Shown here: one piece after another, positions 17,209 through 26,429 of the stretch | How positions within the stretch are numbered: position 1 is the stretch's first letter | Layout of the letters: every line of letters starts with the position of its first letter | Source: Candidatus Omnitrophota bacterium | GTDB taxonomy: Bacteria; Omnitrophota; Gorgyraeia; Duberdicusellales; 4484-171 | Reading direction: 5' to 3' | Assembly (NCBI GenBank): GCA_014729775.1 | Contig: WJJJ01000025.1 | Span: 1-53,789, forward strand | DNA length: 53,789 nt | Notes under the pieces: generated by a model | The model's input: the letters and a program-made list of their open reading frames with translations, nothing else | The model's database searches: none | What the model was told of the DNA's origin: nothing | Position numbers and translations under genes: made by a program

Positions 17209-18278
17209 TGAAAGAAAAGATCACAGTTGATCCAATGAACGTTGAACCGTGGATCGCGCGTAAAATCGCGGACTATATCCGCCGGGGGGATTTGGTCGCG
17301 CTGCCTTCGGAAACGGTATACGGCCTTGCCGGCCGCGCCGACCGGCCGGAAGTGGTGACACGGCTGTATGAGGTCAAGCAGAGGCCGAGGGAAAAGCCTT
17401 TTACCTATTTAGTCGGCGCGATCGAAGACGCGGTGGACCACTATTTAGCTCCTCTGCCGCCGTTCTGCTACCGGTTGATGGAGAAGTTCTGGCCGGGTCC
17501 GCTCACCTTGGTGTATTACTCCCCCCGCGATAAAAAGATCGGGGTTCGGGTGCCGTCCCACCTGCTCCTGCAGGAGGTGTTGAAGGATCTTCCCCGCATT
17601 CCGGTATTTTTCCCTTCCGCGAACCTGAGCGGCAGGCCCGAGGCCGCGTCCGCGCAGGAAGTCGAATCTTCTTTCGACGGGAAAGTGGATGTGATCGTTG
17701 ACGGAGGCAAGGCGTTCTTTCGTCAGTCATCGACCGTGCTTGATGTGACCGAACGTCCGTTCCGGCTCTTGCGGGAGGGAGTCGTATCCAAACGAGAGAT
17801 CATCGAAGTCTTTATCCGGAAGAGGGTGCTGTTCGTGTGTACCGGCAATACCTGCCGTTCTCCCATGGCCGAGGTGCTGCTGAAAAAATATCTTGCCGAA
17901 GAGAAACCATATCTGCAGGACCGCTACGAAATTATTTCCCGGGGAATCGCGCCGGTGGAGGGAAATCCGATTTCGCCCAGTGCCGTTACCGTGCTCGGTG
18001 AAAATGAATACGTGGATGTCCGGGGTTTTCGGGCGCACGTGCTTGACCGGGGCAGTGTGCTTTCTTCCGATCTGATCTTTACCATGGAAGAACGACAAAA
18101 AGAACATATCCTGCGCTACGAACCAACCGCCGAAGGGCGGGTTTTTCACCTGAAAAAGTTTCTGCCGCCGGAAAAAGAACAGGATATTCCCGATCCCATC
18201 GGAAAAGGGTTGAGCGTATACGAACATGCCTATTCACTATTGAAAGAGGCGGTTATCGAATTACGCGAATGGCTGTAA
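17208..18278 (+). CDS. YrdC/Sua5 threonylcarbamoyl-AMP synthase fused to a YwlE-type phosphatase
   Basis: 356 residues with two domains. Residues about 10-200 are YrdC/Sua5, which makes threonylcarbamoyl-AMP for tRNA t6A37; LVALPSETVYGLAGRA, YEVKQRPREKPF, KFWPGPLTLVYY and FFPSANLSGRP are typical. From about residue 207 a low-molecular-weight phosphotyrosine phosphatase begins: VCTGNTCRSPMAE with Cys211, Thr215 and Arg217, and the late Asp in DIPDPIG. The active-site loop is the same as in YwlE, where the Thr favours phosphoarginine. The order then rpiB, glyA matches the Bacillus ywlC-ywlE-rpiB-glyA neighbourhood. Arginine-phosphatase activity is inference. Confidence 0.93.
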   Translation: MKEKITVDPMNVEPWIARKIADYIRRGDLVALPSETVYGLAGRADRPEVVTRLYEVKQRPREKPFTYLVGAIEDAVDHYLAPLPPFCYRLMEKFWPGPLTLVYYSPRDKKIGVRVPSHLLLQEVLKDLPRIPVFFPSANLSGRPEAASAQEVESSFDGKVDVIVDGGKAFFRQSSTVLDVTERPFRLLREGVVSKREIIEVFIRKRVLFVCTGNTCRSPMAEVLLKKYLAEEKPYLQDRYEIISRGIAPVEGNPISPSAVTVLGENEYVDVRGFRAHVLDRGSVLSSDLIFTMEERQKEHILRYEPTAEGRVFHLKKFLPPEKEQDIPDPIGKGLSVYEHAYSLLKEAVIELREWL

Positions 18279-18287
18279 AGGAGTCGT

Positions 18288-18737
18288 ATGAAGATCGCAC
18301 TTGCGACCGACCACCGCGGGTTTAAATTGAAAAATATGCTCGGGGAGTACCTGCAGAAAAAGGGGTATGAAATAATTGATTTCGGCACACATACGCCGGA
18401 ATCCTGCGATTACACCGATTACGTGTATCCTGCGTGTAAAGCGGTACAGGCACGCCGGGCCGATCGCGCGGTGATCCTGTGCTATACCGGGATCGGCAGC
18501 TGCATCGCCGCGAATAAAGTAAAAGGAATCAGGGCGGCGCTGGCATACAGTCAAAAGAGCGCGGTCTTCTCGCGCCGTCATAATAACAGCAACGTGCTGG
18601 TGCTGCCGTCCCATTTTTTTACGCAGGAATCCCTGCGGCGGGTGGTGATCCGCTGGATACGGGCCGAATTCGAAGGCGGACGGCATCTGCGTCGGGTAAA
18701 GAAAATACGTGCAATAGAGGAGAAAGAAAATGGATGA
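18288..18737 (+). CDS. rpiB: Ribose-5-phosphate isomerase B
   Basis: Interconverts ribose-5-phosphate and ribulose-5-phosphate, feeding PRPP for the purine genes around it. 149 residues. [35 protein letters not shown] and [10 protein letters not shown] are family blocks. The catalytic Cys65 is kept, but the normally near-invariant CGTG after it reads CYTG (Tyr66). The RpiB/LacA/LacB family is not otherwise distinguishable here. It overlaps glyA by eight bases. Confidence 0.93.
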   Translation: MKIALATDHRGFKLKNMLGEYLQKKGYEIIDFGTHTPESCDYTDYVYPACKAVQARRADRAVILCYTGIGSCIAANKVKGIRAALAYSQKSAVFSRRHNNSNVLVLPSHFFTQESLRRVVIRWIRAEFEGGRHLRRVKKIRAIEEKENG

Positions 18738-19980
18738 CCATCTCAGGACGATTGATCCGGAAGTTTTTCAAAGCATTGAGCAGGAGCTTCAACGTCAGCG
18801 GCAGCATATCGAGCTGATCGCGAGTGAAAATTTCACCTCGCTGCCGGTGATGGCCGCCCAAGGAAGTTGTCTTACCAATAAATACGCCGAAGGATATCCG
18901 CACGCCCGGTGGTACGGAGGATGCCGGTATGTGGACGATGCCGAGGATCTGGCACGGACGCGGGTCCGGGAACTGTTCGGCGCCGAACACGTGAATGTCC
19001 AGCCCCATTCCGGGACACAGGCCAATATGGCGGTGATGATGGCGGCATTGAAACCGAATGACACGATCCTCGCGCTGGATCTGGCCTGCGGAGGTCATTT
19101 ATCGCACGGCCACCGTCTCAACTTCAGCGGCAGGTTTTATCGAGTGGTATCCTACGGGGTGCATAAAGAACACGAGCGTCTGGATTATGACGAAATCGAA
19201 CGTTTGGCGCGGGAACACCGTCCGAAAATGATCATTGCCGGGGCCAGCGCCTATCCCCGGATTATTGAGTTCGGCCGCTTCCGCGAAATCGCGGATCAGG
19301 TGGATGCGGTTCTCCTGGTGGACATGGCCCACTTTGCCGGGTTAGTTGCCGCGGGCGTACATCCGAATCCCTGCCAGTACGCGGATTTCGTCACTTCGAC
19401 TACGCATAAGACGTTGCGGGGACCCCGGGGAGGGTTTATTCTGTGCCGGCAAAAATACGCCCGCAAGATTGATAGCGCGGTGTTCCCCGGCATTCAGGGA
19501 GGGCCGCTGATGCATGTGATCGCCGCCAAGGCCGTGGCTTTCAACCAGGCACTTACCCCGGAGTTCGCCGGCTATCAACGGCAGGTGGTCGCGAACGCGC
19601 AGCGAATCGCCGCGCGTCTGCAGGAAAAGGGATATCGTATCGTCAGCGGCGGTACCGACACCCATTTATTGCTTGTGGACCTTCGGGCAAAGAATATTAC
19701 CGGCAAAGAGGCGACCGCGCTTCTGGAACAGGCGGGAATTACCGTGAATAAAAATCTGATCCCCTATGATCCTCAGCCGCCGGCGGTGGCGAGCGGAATA
19801 CGGATCGGTACTCCGGCCGTGACTACCCGGGGCATGAGCGAACCTGAAATGGACGAGATTGCCGACTGTATTGATGCCTTATTGCTTGGCGGGGATGACG
19901 AGAGCGCAAGAGCGGACGTCCGCCGGCGGGTCGGCCGGTTAACGGATGACTTTCCTCTGTATCCGGAGGCAGGAGCGTGA
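18730..19980 (+). CDS. glyA: Serine hydroxymethyltransferase
   Basis: PLP enzyme converting serine and tetrahydrofolate to glycine and methylene-tetrahydrofolate, thus supplying both glycine (PurD) and one-carbon units (PurN/H, PanB). 416 residues. The PLP lysine is Lys227 in [34 protein letters not shown] and [14 protein letters not shown] are standard N-terminal blocks. Coupled to rpiB and to the deaminase gene downstream. Confidence 0.97.
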   Translation: MDDHLRTIDPEVFQSIEQELQRQRQHIELIASENFTSLPVMAAQGSCLTNKYAEGYPHARWYGGCRYVDDAEDLARTRVRELFGAEHVNVQPHSGTQANMAVMMAALKPNDTILALDLACGGHLSHGHRLNFSGRFYRVVSYGVHKEHERLDYDEIERLAREHRPKMIIAGASAYPRIIEFGRFREIADQVDAVLLVDMAHFAGLVAAGVHPNPCQYADFVTSTTHKTLRGPRGGFILCRQKYARKIDSAVFPGIQGGPLMHVIAAKAVAFNQALTPEFAGYQRQVVANAQRIAARLQEKGYRIVSGGTDTHLLLVDLRAKNITGKEATALLEQAGITVNKNLIPYDPQPPAVASGIRIGTPAVTTRGMSEPEMDEIADCIDALLLGGDDESARADVRRRVGRLTDDFPLYPEAGA

Positions 19981-20483
19981 TGATCTCCCGACGGCCGAGC
20001 TGGGACGTGTACTTCATGAGCGTGGCTTCGCTGGTGAAAGACCGTTCTACCTGTCTGCGCCGGCAGGTGGGCGCCGCGCTGGTGAAAGAGAAGCAGATAC
20101 TCGCGACCGGCTATAACGGCGCTCCTTCAGGTATTTCCCACTGCGACGAACAAGGATGTTTAAGAACGCGTCTCGAAGTCCCCTCCGGGAAGCAGCATGA
20201 GATCTGCCGCGGGCTGCACGCGGAGCAGAACGTTCTGCTCCAGGCGGCGCGGCACGGAGTTTCGGTCAAGGGCAGCACGCTCTACGTCACAAATTTTCCC
20301 TGTTCAATTTGCGCGAAAATGATCGTGAATGCGGGAATTCTTGAAGTAGTATACGCGGACGAATATCCCGATCCGCGCGCGCTGGAGTTTCTCCAAGAAG
20401 CGGGAATTACCTTGAGGAGAGTGTCCCTGAAGGAACCGGCCGGTACGCGCGATTCGGGAGGAGAGGAGGCCAGGAGAACGTGA
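19980..20483 (+). CDS. dCMP deaminase (ComEB-like)
   Basis: Zinc enzyme giving dUMP for thymidylate synthesis. 167 residues. The zinc motifs are GLHAEQN (His ligand and catalytic Glu) and FPCSICAKM (two Cys ligands). [26 protein letters not shown] is the usual start of the domain, here with [10 protein letters not shown]. Either GTG 19977 or ATG 19980 could initiate; both overlap the glyA stop. The last about 25 residues are a polar tail. Confidence 0.93.
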   Translation: MISRRPSWDVYFMSVASLVKDRSTCLRRQVGAALVKEKQILATGYNGAPSGISHCDEQGCLRTRLEVPSGKQHEICRGLHAEQNVLLQAARHGVSVKGSTLYVTNFPCSICAKMIVNAGILEVVYADEYPDPRALEFLQEAGITLRRVSLKEPAGTRDSGGEEARRT

Positions 20484-20941
20484 AATGTCCGTTTTGCGCG
20501 CATAACGAGGATAAGGTCGTTGATTCCCGGGAAACCGGCGAGGGAACCGCGATCCGGAGACGGCGGGAGTGTATTAATTGCGGAAAGCGGTTTACTACCT
20601 ATGAATACGTGGAGCGGCGTGCGCTGATGGTGATAAAAAAAGACGGCCGGAGGGAACCTTTTCACCGCGAGAAGATCCTTTCCGGTTTGCTGCGTGCCTG
20701 TCAGAAACGTCCGATCAGTATGGAGTCGCTGGAGAAGCTGGTGAGTGAAGTCGAGGCGGAGCTGCAAAAAAAGTATGACACCGAAGTGGAAGCACAGCGT
20801 ATCGGAGAGCTGGTTATCGAAAAACTGTCCCGGCTGGATGAGGTCGCGTATGTCCGGTTCGCGTCGGTCTACCGTCAATTCAGGGATATTAACCAGTTTA
20901 TGCGCGAATTGAAGGATATTTTGGGAAAGAGAATTAAATAA
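20480..20941 (+). CDS. nrdR: Ribonucleotide reductase regulator
   Basis: Represses ribonucleotide reductase genes in response to ATP/dATP. 153 residues. It has the N-terminal zinc ribbon MKCPFC...[15 protein letters not shown] with four Cys, then an ATP-cone domain ([29 protein letters not shown]), ending [22 protein letters not shown] start overlapping the deaminase stop by four bases. No nrd structural gene is in the window. Confidence 0.96.
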   Translation: MKCPFCAHNEDKVVDSRETGEGTAIRRRRECINCGKRFTTYEYVERRALMVIKKDGRREPFHREKILSGLLRACQKRPISMESLEKLVSEVEAELQKKYDTEVEAQRIGELVIEKLSRLDEVAYVRFASVYRQFRDINQFMRELKDILGKRIK

Positions 20942-20950
20942 AGGAGCGGT

Positions 20951-21349
20951 ATGATCGCGGTAGAACTCTCCAGGATCGTGATTGACGAGGAAAAACGGGA
21001 ACAGGTGGTCGTCTTGAAAGAAACTGACGGAAACAGAATGCTGCCGATCGTGATCGGCCTCAACGAGGCGGCCGCGATCCGTATGCAGTTTACCGATTTT
21101 GTGCCGCCGCGGCCGATGACCCACGATCTGATCTGCACGATTATTGATTCTCTGCAGGCGGACCTGGAGAAGGTCGTGATCGACAAGCTCGAAGAGAGTA
21201 CGTTTCACGCCAAATTATATTTGACCTCGTCTACCCGGGAGGCCGTGGTTGATGCCCGTCCGTCGGACAGTATCGCGATCGCCGTGCGGACGCGGTCACC
21301 GATTTTCGTTGAAGAGGAAGTGTTTGAAAAAGTATCCCCGGGTATATAA
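20951..21349 (+). CDS. Bifunctional nuclease family protein (DUF151)
   Basis: 132 residues of the BFN domain (PF02577). Typical blocks are LPIVIGLNEAAAI, RPMTHDLICTIIDSL and VDARPSDSIAIAVRTRSPIFVEEEV. Family members have been reported with nuclease activity in some organisms; the role here is unknown. Ten bases after nrdR with an AAGGAGC ribosome-binding site. Confidence 0.92.
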   Translation: MIAVELSRIVIDEEKREQVVVLKETDGNRMLPIVIGLNEAAAIRMQFTDFVPPRPMTHDLICTIIDSLQADLEKVVIDKLEESTFHAKLYLTSSTREAVVDARPSDSIAIAVRTRSPIFVEEEVFEKVSPGI

Positions 21350-21361
21350 CTGCGCGCCGAT

Positions 21362-22864
21362 GTGATTCTCGCCTCGCCTATGAACCTTAGGTCTGTACTT
21401 TCAGCAGTACCGTATCTTTCCCGGATCAGCTCTGTTCTTCGCGACAAGAAAACCGAAGGATGGCTGGTTGGAGGATTCCTGCGGGATGCGTTTCTTGAGA
21501 TCAGCCGTCCTCTCGTGGATTTCGATTTCTGTCTTTCGTCCCACACAGGCGCGTCGGCGCGTGAAATCGCGCGCCGAATCGACGGCCGTTTTCTCGTGCT
21601 GGACACCACAAATGAAACGTACCGGGTGGTGAAGAAACGGAGAGGCCGGGTCTACACCTATGATTTCAGCCGGATGAGAGGAGAGGATATCGCCGAGGAT
21701 CTGGCGCGGAGAGATTTTACCATCAATATGCTGGCGGTCTCCCTTACCGCCCGGCCGCGGCGGTTGGTCGACGTCCACGGAAGCCGCAAAGATCTCCGTC
21801 AGGGACTCATACGGGCGCTCAGCGCCGAGGTGTTTCGGGCCGATCCGTTACGGATTTTACGCGCGTATTCCTTTATGGCGAGGTATTCGTTCCGTATTGA
21901 GGCGATCACAAGGCGGGTGGCACGCGAGACGGGACCGATGCTGACCGAGGTTTCCGGCGAGCGCCTGCAGGAAGAATTATATAAGATCTTCGCCGCTCCT
22001 ACAGCCTCGCCGGCGGTGAAACTTATGAGCGAGGACAGGGTTCTCGATCATATCATTCCGGAGGTGAGCGCGGCCCGGGGCGTGCATCAGGGAGGGTATC
22101 ACCATCTTGATGTGTGGAGGCATTCACTGGAGGCTTTTACCAAATGCGAGCAATTATGGAAACGGAAATTCTGCCGGCATCCGAAAATCTCCGGATATCT
22201 TAAGCGTACGGTCGGCGCCGGACATTCACGGCTGCAGACGGTGAAATTTGCCTGTCTTTTGCATGATCTGGGAAAACCGGAAGCAAAGGAGATCACCCCG
22301 AGAAGAACTATTTTTCACACACACGAGAAGATCGGGGCCGGGCACGTGGAGAATATCTGCAGGCGGCTGCGGATTTCGCAAAAAGAAACGGAAGCATTAA
22401 AAAAATTGGTGTACTGGCATCTGCGGCCCGGATATTTAGCGGATCAGCATCTGCCTTCGCAACGGGCACTATACCGGTTCGGGCGGGACGCCGGTGAAGA
22501 AACCGTGGCGGTACTGGTGCTTTCGTTGGCCGACTGGCGGGCCACCCGGGGACCGCTGGTAGATACGAAGAAACGGCAGAGACACGAGAGGATCATGGTT
22601 CAACTGATCGAATATTACCTGCGGGAGAAGGAAAAGAAGCCGCTTCCGAAACTGCTGGACGGACACCTGCTCATGCGCCTGTTCCGCTTGCGTCCGTCAC
22701 CGCTGGTCGGTGAGATCCTGCGCGCAGTGGAGGAGGAACAAAAGATCGGAACGGTCAGCACCCGGGACCAGGCCGAGGAATTCGCCCGCGAATTTATCCG
22801 GGTGCGGCGGGAAAATGGACAAGGAGGAGATCATGCGCGTGGAAATACAGGGAATCCAGATTGA
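21362..22864 (+). CDS. cca: tRNA nucleotidyltransferase / poly(A) polymerase family with HD domain
   Basis: 500 residues from GTG (or 494 from the ATG at 21380). The class II nucleotidyltransferase head has GWLVGGFLRDAFLE and the metal-binding DFDF, then RRDFTINMLAV and DPLRILRAYSFMARY. An HD domain follows: YHHLDVWRHSLEAF, LLHDLGKPEA, HEKIGA. This is one of two such enzymes in the window (the other is 39976-41289 and lacks HD), so each may add only part of the CCA end. Which one does CC or A cannot be read off with confidence. Confidence 0.9.
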   Translation: MILASPMNLRSVLSAVPYLSRISSVLRDKKTEGWLVGGFLRDAFLEISRPLVDFDFCLSSHTGASAREIARRIDGRFLVLDTTNETYRVVKKRRGRVYTYDFSRMRGEDIAEDLARRDFTINMLAVSLTARPRRLVDVHGSRKDLRQGLIRALSAEVFRADPLRILRAYSFMARYSFRIEAITRRVARETGPMLTEVSGERLQEELYKIFAAPTASPAVKLMSEDRVLDHIIPEVSAARGVHQGGYHHLDVWRHSLEAFTKCEQLWKRKFCRHPKISGYLKRTVGAGHSRLQTVKFACLLHDLGKPEAKEITPRRTIFHTHEKIGAGHVENICRRLRISQKETEALKKLVYWHLRPGYLADQHLPSQRALYRFGRDAGEETVAVLVLSLADWRATRGPLVDTKKRQRHERIMVQLIEYYLREKEKKPLPKLLDGHLLMRLFRLRPSPLVGEILRAVEEEQKIGTVSTRDQAEEFAREFIRVRRENGQGGDHARGNTGNPD

Positions 22865-23780
22865 AGTCGTAGTGGGCGATCTCACGGCCAGGAACGACGA
22901 CGCGATCGTCAACCCGGCGAATACCCACGGTGAAATGGGCGGCGGGGTTGCCGCGGCGATCAAGGCCAAAGGCGGCATTGAGATTGAGCAAGAGGCAATG
23001 CGCCGGGGACCGTTTCCGGTGGGAAGCGCGATCCTGACGTCCGGAGGGAATTTGCCGGCCGGGGCGGTGATTCACGCGGCGACCATGGGAATGGATTTTA
23101 AAACCGACGAGGAGAAAGTGCGCGCCGCCGCCTGGAGTGCACTGGAACTTGCCCAGGCTCGCGGCTTTGGTACCCTGGCGTTCTGCGCGTTGGGGTGCGG
23201 GACGGGGAAGTTTCCGCCGGAGGCATCGTCAAAAGTGATCGCCCAGGAGATCTACCGGTACCTGCATCACGTAGCCCGTCCGACTCTGCGCAGAATTACC
23301 GTGGTGGTGCGTACCGAGGAGATGGGAAAGATTTTCGAACGAAACGTCTGCGGATATCTGCGCTACATGCATTCCAAGATGTTTGAGGGGCCTTTTCTCA
23401 CGGTTGACGGGATCGTGCGTTATCAGAACGGTATCGTGCTCGTCGAACGTACCAATCCTCCGTTCGGGTGGGCGCTGCCCGGGGGGTTCGTCGATTACGG
23501 GGAGTCGGTCGAAGACGCGGTGGTGCGCGAAATCAAAGAGGAAACCAGTCTTGATCTTGTGGAATACCGCCAGCGGGGGGTATTTTCTTCACCCGGCCGC
23601 GATCCCCGTTTCCATACCGTGTCGGTAGTGTTCAGCGGCAGGGGAACGGGCCGGCTCCGCGCGTCTTCCGATGCGAAACAGGCGAAAGTGTACCTACCGG
23701 ATCAGCTGCCCGAAAAGATCGCGTTCGATCACGGCGACATGATCCGCCAGTATCTCGCCGATTCCGCGTATGAAAAATGA
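22833..23780 (+). CDS. Macro domain fused to Nudix hydrolase
   Basis: 315 residues. The start is the ATG after AAGGAGGAG. Residues about 1-165 are a macro domain (ADP-ribose binding or hydrolysis): GDLTARNDDAIVNPANTHGEMGGGVAAAIKAKGG, then FCALGCGTGKFPPE. Residues about 185-310 are a Nudix hydrolase with the box GFVDYGESVEDAVVREIKEE from Gly218 (SLDL replaces the usual Gly after EET). The fusion points to removal of ADP-ribose or a related nucleotide, then cleavage of its pyrophosphate; that is inference. It overlaps the cca gene and recG. Confidence 0.9.
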   Translation: MRVEIQGIQIEVVVGDLTARNDDAIVNPANTHGEMGGGVAAAIKAKGGIEIEQEAMRRGPFPVGSAILTSGGNLPAGAVIHAATMGMDFKTDEEKVRAAAWSALELAQARGFGTLAFCALGCGTGKFPPEASSKVIAQEIYRYLHHVARPTLRRITVVVRTEEMGKIFERNVCGYLRYMHSKMFEGPFLTVDGIVRYQNGIVLVERTNPPFGWALPGGFVDYGESVEDAVVREIKEETSLDLVEYRQRGVFSSPGRDPRFHTVSVVFSGRGTGRLRASSDAKQAKVYLPDQLPEKIAFDHGDMIRQYLADSAYEK

Positions 23781-25842
23781 ATTAAAGTCTCCCGATTCCC
23801 CGGTGCGCTACGTGAAAGGGATCGGACCGCAAAAAGAGAAAGTGCTCCAGTCTCTGGGTATTCGCTGCGTAAGGGATCTGCTCTATTTTTTCCCTTTCCG
23901 CTATCAGGACAGAAGTACCGCCCGGGCGATTCGGGATGTGCGTGACGGAGAAGAGGTGCTCTGCCGGGGCCGGGTGCGCGCCAGAAATCTCAAAAAAATC
24001 CCTCCGTTTGTCCGCCGCCGGAAGGTGAAAAGTATTTTTGAAGCGGTGGTGGATGATCAGACCGGACTGCTGCATTGTGTATGGTTTAATCAGCCGTACC
24101 TGGCCGATTACGTGAAAACCGGCGACGATATCCTCGTGTTCGGAAAGATACGAAAAGCCGGCGGCACTCCCGAAATTGTCGCTCCCGCTTTCGAGCCGGT
24201 GAAAGATCGGGCCCTGCTGCACGTGGGCCGTATCGTGGGGCTTTATCATCTCACCGCGAAGCTGACCCATAAATTCATGAGAAAGGTGATTTCCGCCGCT
24301 CTGGAGGAATATGCCCCCCGTTGTCAGGACCCGCTTCCCTACGAGCTCAGAAAGAAGTATGGCTTTCCCAATATCGTACAGGCACTGGAAGATATCCATT
24401 TCCCGGGGGACTGGAATGCCGCGTCCGGCGCGCGGACCCGGTTTATTTTTGAGGAATTGTTTTTTTCCCAGATACTGGTATATCTGCGCAAAGCCCGGCA
24501 TAAGTCTCAGCCGGGAGTTTCCCTGACCGCGGACGCGCCCTTTATGGAACAGCTGCGTGCGGCCTTCGGATTCGAGTTTACCTCTTCACAGGAGGCGGTG
24601 CTCAAAGATATCAGGGAGGATCTGGGCAAACCTTATCCGATGCACCGGCTTTTGCAGGGAGACGTCGGATGCGGGAAAACGGTGATCGCGGCGTGTGCCA
24701 TGGGAATTTGCGTACGGTCCGGCTGGCAGGCCGCGTGCATGGTGCCTACTGAAGTATTAGCTTACCAGCATGCCGATACGCTGCGGGAAATCTTCGCCCC
24801 GTTCGGATGGAAGACCGCGCTCCTTACCTCGTCGCTTTCCAGAACAGAGGCACGGGCTATTCTCGATGGATTGGCGGCGGGAGAGATCCAGGTAGTGGTC
24901 GGCACTCATGCGCTCCTCCAGGAAACCGTGCGTTTTCAACGGTTAGGGCTCACCGTGATCGATGAACAGCATAAATTCGGGGTCGCCCAGCGCGCGCTGC
25001 TGATGCGTAAAAGCGAGGTGAATCCGCATTGTCTGGTGATGAGCGCGACCCCTATTCCCCGCAGTCTGGCGCTTTCTTTCTACGGAGATTTGGATCTGTC
25101 CGTGATCCGGGGACGATTGCCCGGGCGGAAAATTCCCTCTACGCAGTGGTATCCTGTCGGTCGGCGAAGGCAGGCATATGCCCTCGTGTCCCGGGAATTA
25201 CGGGCCGGGCGGCAGATTTACGTGGTCAATCCCGTGATCGAGGAGAACCGGGAAGAAGAGCTCGCTTCTCTGCATACTCTGCACCGCCGGCTGGGCAGGC
25301 TATTCCCCGGGGCCGAGATCGCGCTGTTTCACGGGAAAATGGCGCCGAAGGAAAAACTTCGGGTGATCAAAGAGTTCAGTGCCGGCAAGGTACATATTCT
25401 GGTAAGCACGACGGTGATTGAAGTGGGCGTGAACGTTCCCAATGCGACAGTGATGCTCGTCGAGCATCCGGAAAGATTCGGGCTGGCGCAATTGCATCAG
25501 CTTCGGGGAAGGGTCCAGCGGTCACGACATCAACCGTACTTTCTGCTGGCCGGCGGGCGCAATCTCCCGGAGCATGCCCTGTGCAGACTGCGGCTGATGA
25601 CGGAGACTTCCGACGGGTTCGAGATCGCGGAGGAGGATTTGCGGCTGCGCGGTCCCGGTGATTTTTTCGGTTTTTCTCAGCACGGGTTCCCTGATTTGCG
25701 TATTGCCGATCCACTGAAGGACGTTGAACTTTTATCGCGCGCGCGCAAGGATGCTTACGCGGCGGTCAAGCGCGATCCTTCGCTTTCCGCGCCGGAGCAT
25801 AAGCCGATCAAGGATCATCTGGAATTCTGGGTGCGGCGATGA
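23770..25842 (+). CDS. recG: ATP-dependent DNA helicase RecG
   Basis: Branch-migrates stalled forks and Holliday junctions. 690 residues. The N-terminal wedge/OB part has VRYVKGIGPQKEKVLQSLGI and DLLYFFPFRYQDR. Helicase motifs are LLQGDVGCGKTVIA (Walker A), VIDEQHKFGV (DEQH box), MSATPIPRSL, ALFHGKM, VLVSTTVIEVGVNVPNA and QLHQLRGRVQR. The C terminus is complete. It overlaps the macro-Nudix gene at its start and rsmD at its end. Confidence 0.97.
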   Translation: MKNELKSPDSPVRYVKGIGPQKEKVLQSLGIRCVRDLLYFFPFRYQDRSTARAIRDVRDGEEVLCRGRVRARNLKKIPPFVRRRKVKSIFEAVVDDQTGLLHCVWFNQPYLADYVKTGDDILVFGKIRKAGGTPEIVAPAFEPVKDRALLHVGRIVGLYHLTAKLTHKFMRKVISAALEEYAPRCQDPLPYELRKKYGFPNIVQALEDIHFPGDWNAASGARTRFIFEELFFSQILVYLRKARHKSQPGVSLTADAPFMEQLRAAFGFEFTSSQEAVLKDIREDLGKPYPMHRLLQGDVGCGKTVIAACAMGICVRSGWQAACMVPTEVLAYQHADTLREIFAPFGWKTALLTSSLSRTEARAILDGLAAGEIQVVVGTHALLQETVRFQRLGLTVIDEQHKFGVAQRALLMRKSEVNPHCLVMSATPIPRSLALSFYGDLDLSVIRGRLPGRKIPSTQWYPVGRRRQAYALVSRELRAGRQIYVVNPVIEENREEELASLHTLHRRLGRLFPGAEIALFHGKMAPKEKLRVIKEFSAGKVHILVSTTVIEVGVNVPNATVMLVEHPERFGLAQLHQLRGRVQRSRHQPYFLLAGGRNLPEHALCRLRLMTETSDGFEIAEEDLRLRGPGDFFGFSQHGFPDLRIADPLKDVELLSRARKDAYAAVKRDPSLSAPEHKPIKDHLEFWVRR

Positions 25843-26429
25843 GAATCACCGGGGGTGCGCATAAAGGCAGAGAGATCGAGTGTCCCGCCGGGGTTCGGCC
25901 GGTCTCAACCCGGGTACGGAAAGCGTATACGGACGTCCTGGCCGCGGTCATCCCCGGAGCACGTATTCTCGATCTGTTCGCCGGGGCGGGTATGCTCAGT
26001 TTTGAGAGCCTTTCCCTGGGGGCGGCAGAGGTTACCTGTGTGGATCGGCACCCGCCTTGTACCGCGCATATTCGGCGGGTAGCCGGGAGACTCGCCCCCC
26101 GGGCGCGTATTGAAATCGTGACCCAGGATTCAATGGAAGCGCTCAGGCGGTGGGGGCGCCGCAAGCGGGAATTCGATCTTATATTGGCCGACCCGCCCTA
26201 CTCACAAGGGCTGGTAAAGAAAACCTTGCACACCCTGAGAGAATATGATATAGTAGCGCCTTCAGGTTTCGTAGTGTGCTTCTGTCATCTCAAAGATGAA
26301 TATCCCGAAGCGCATACCACCCTGAAACTGCGGCTGAAAAAAAAGTACGGCCAGACGCTCCTGCTCGTGTACGAAAAAAAAGAATCAGGCGCGGGGCAGG
26401 CGTTCCAGTTCGTTAAGGAATCAAAATGA
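25839..26429 (+). CDS. rsmD: 16S rRNA (guanine966-N2)-methyltransferase
   Basis: Methylates G966 of 16S rRNA with SAM. 196 residues. MRITGGAHKGREI start, SAM site ILDLFAGAGMLSFESLSLGA, and catalytic DPPY at 118-121. The usual RPT..RVREALF motif reads RPVSTRVRKAYTDVL, a modest departure. ATGA overlaps with recG and coaD. Confidence 0.93.
   Translation: MRITGGAHKGREIECPAGVRPVSTRVRKAYTDVLAAVIPGARILDLFAGAGMLSFESLSLGAAEVTCVDRHPPCTAHIRRVAGRLAPRARIEIVTQDSMEALRRWGRRKREFDLILADPPYSQGLVKKTLHTLREYDIVAPSGFVVCFCHLKDEYPEAHTTLKLRLKKKYGQTLLLVYEKKESGAGQAFQFVKESK

Noticed and set aside
20282-21208. 308-residue open frame on the minus strand
   Set aside because: Runs opposite to the dCMP deaminase, nrdR and DUF151 genes, all of which have clear motifs.
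26229-26254. Promoter-like sequence inside rsmD, with an extended TGATATAGT -10
   Set aside because: The -35 candidate is only a 3/6 match and there is no supporting base-composition change; could not be separated from chance.
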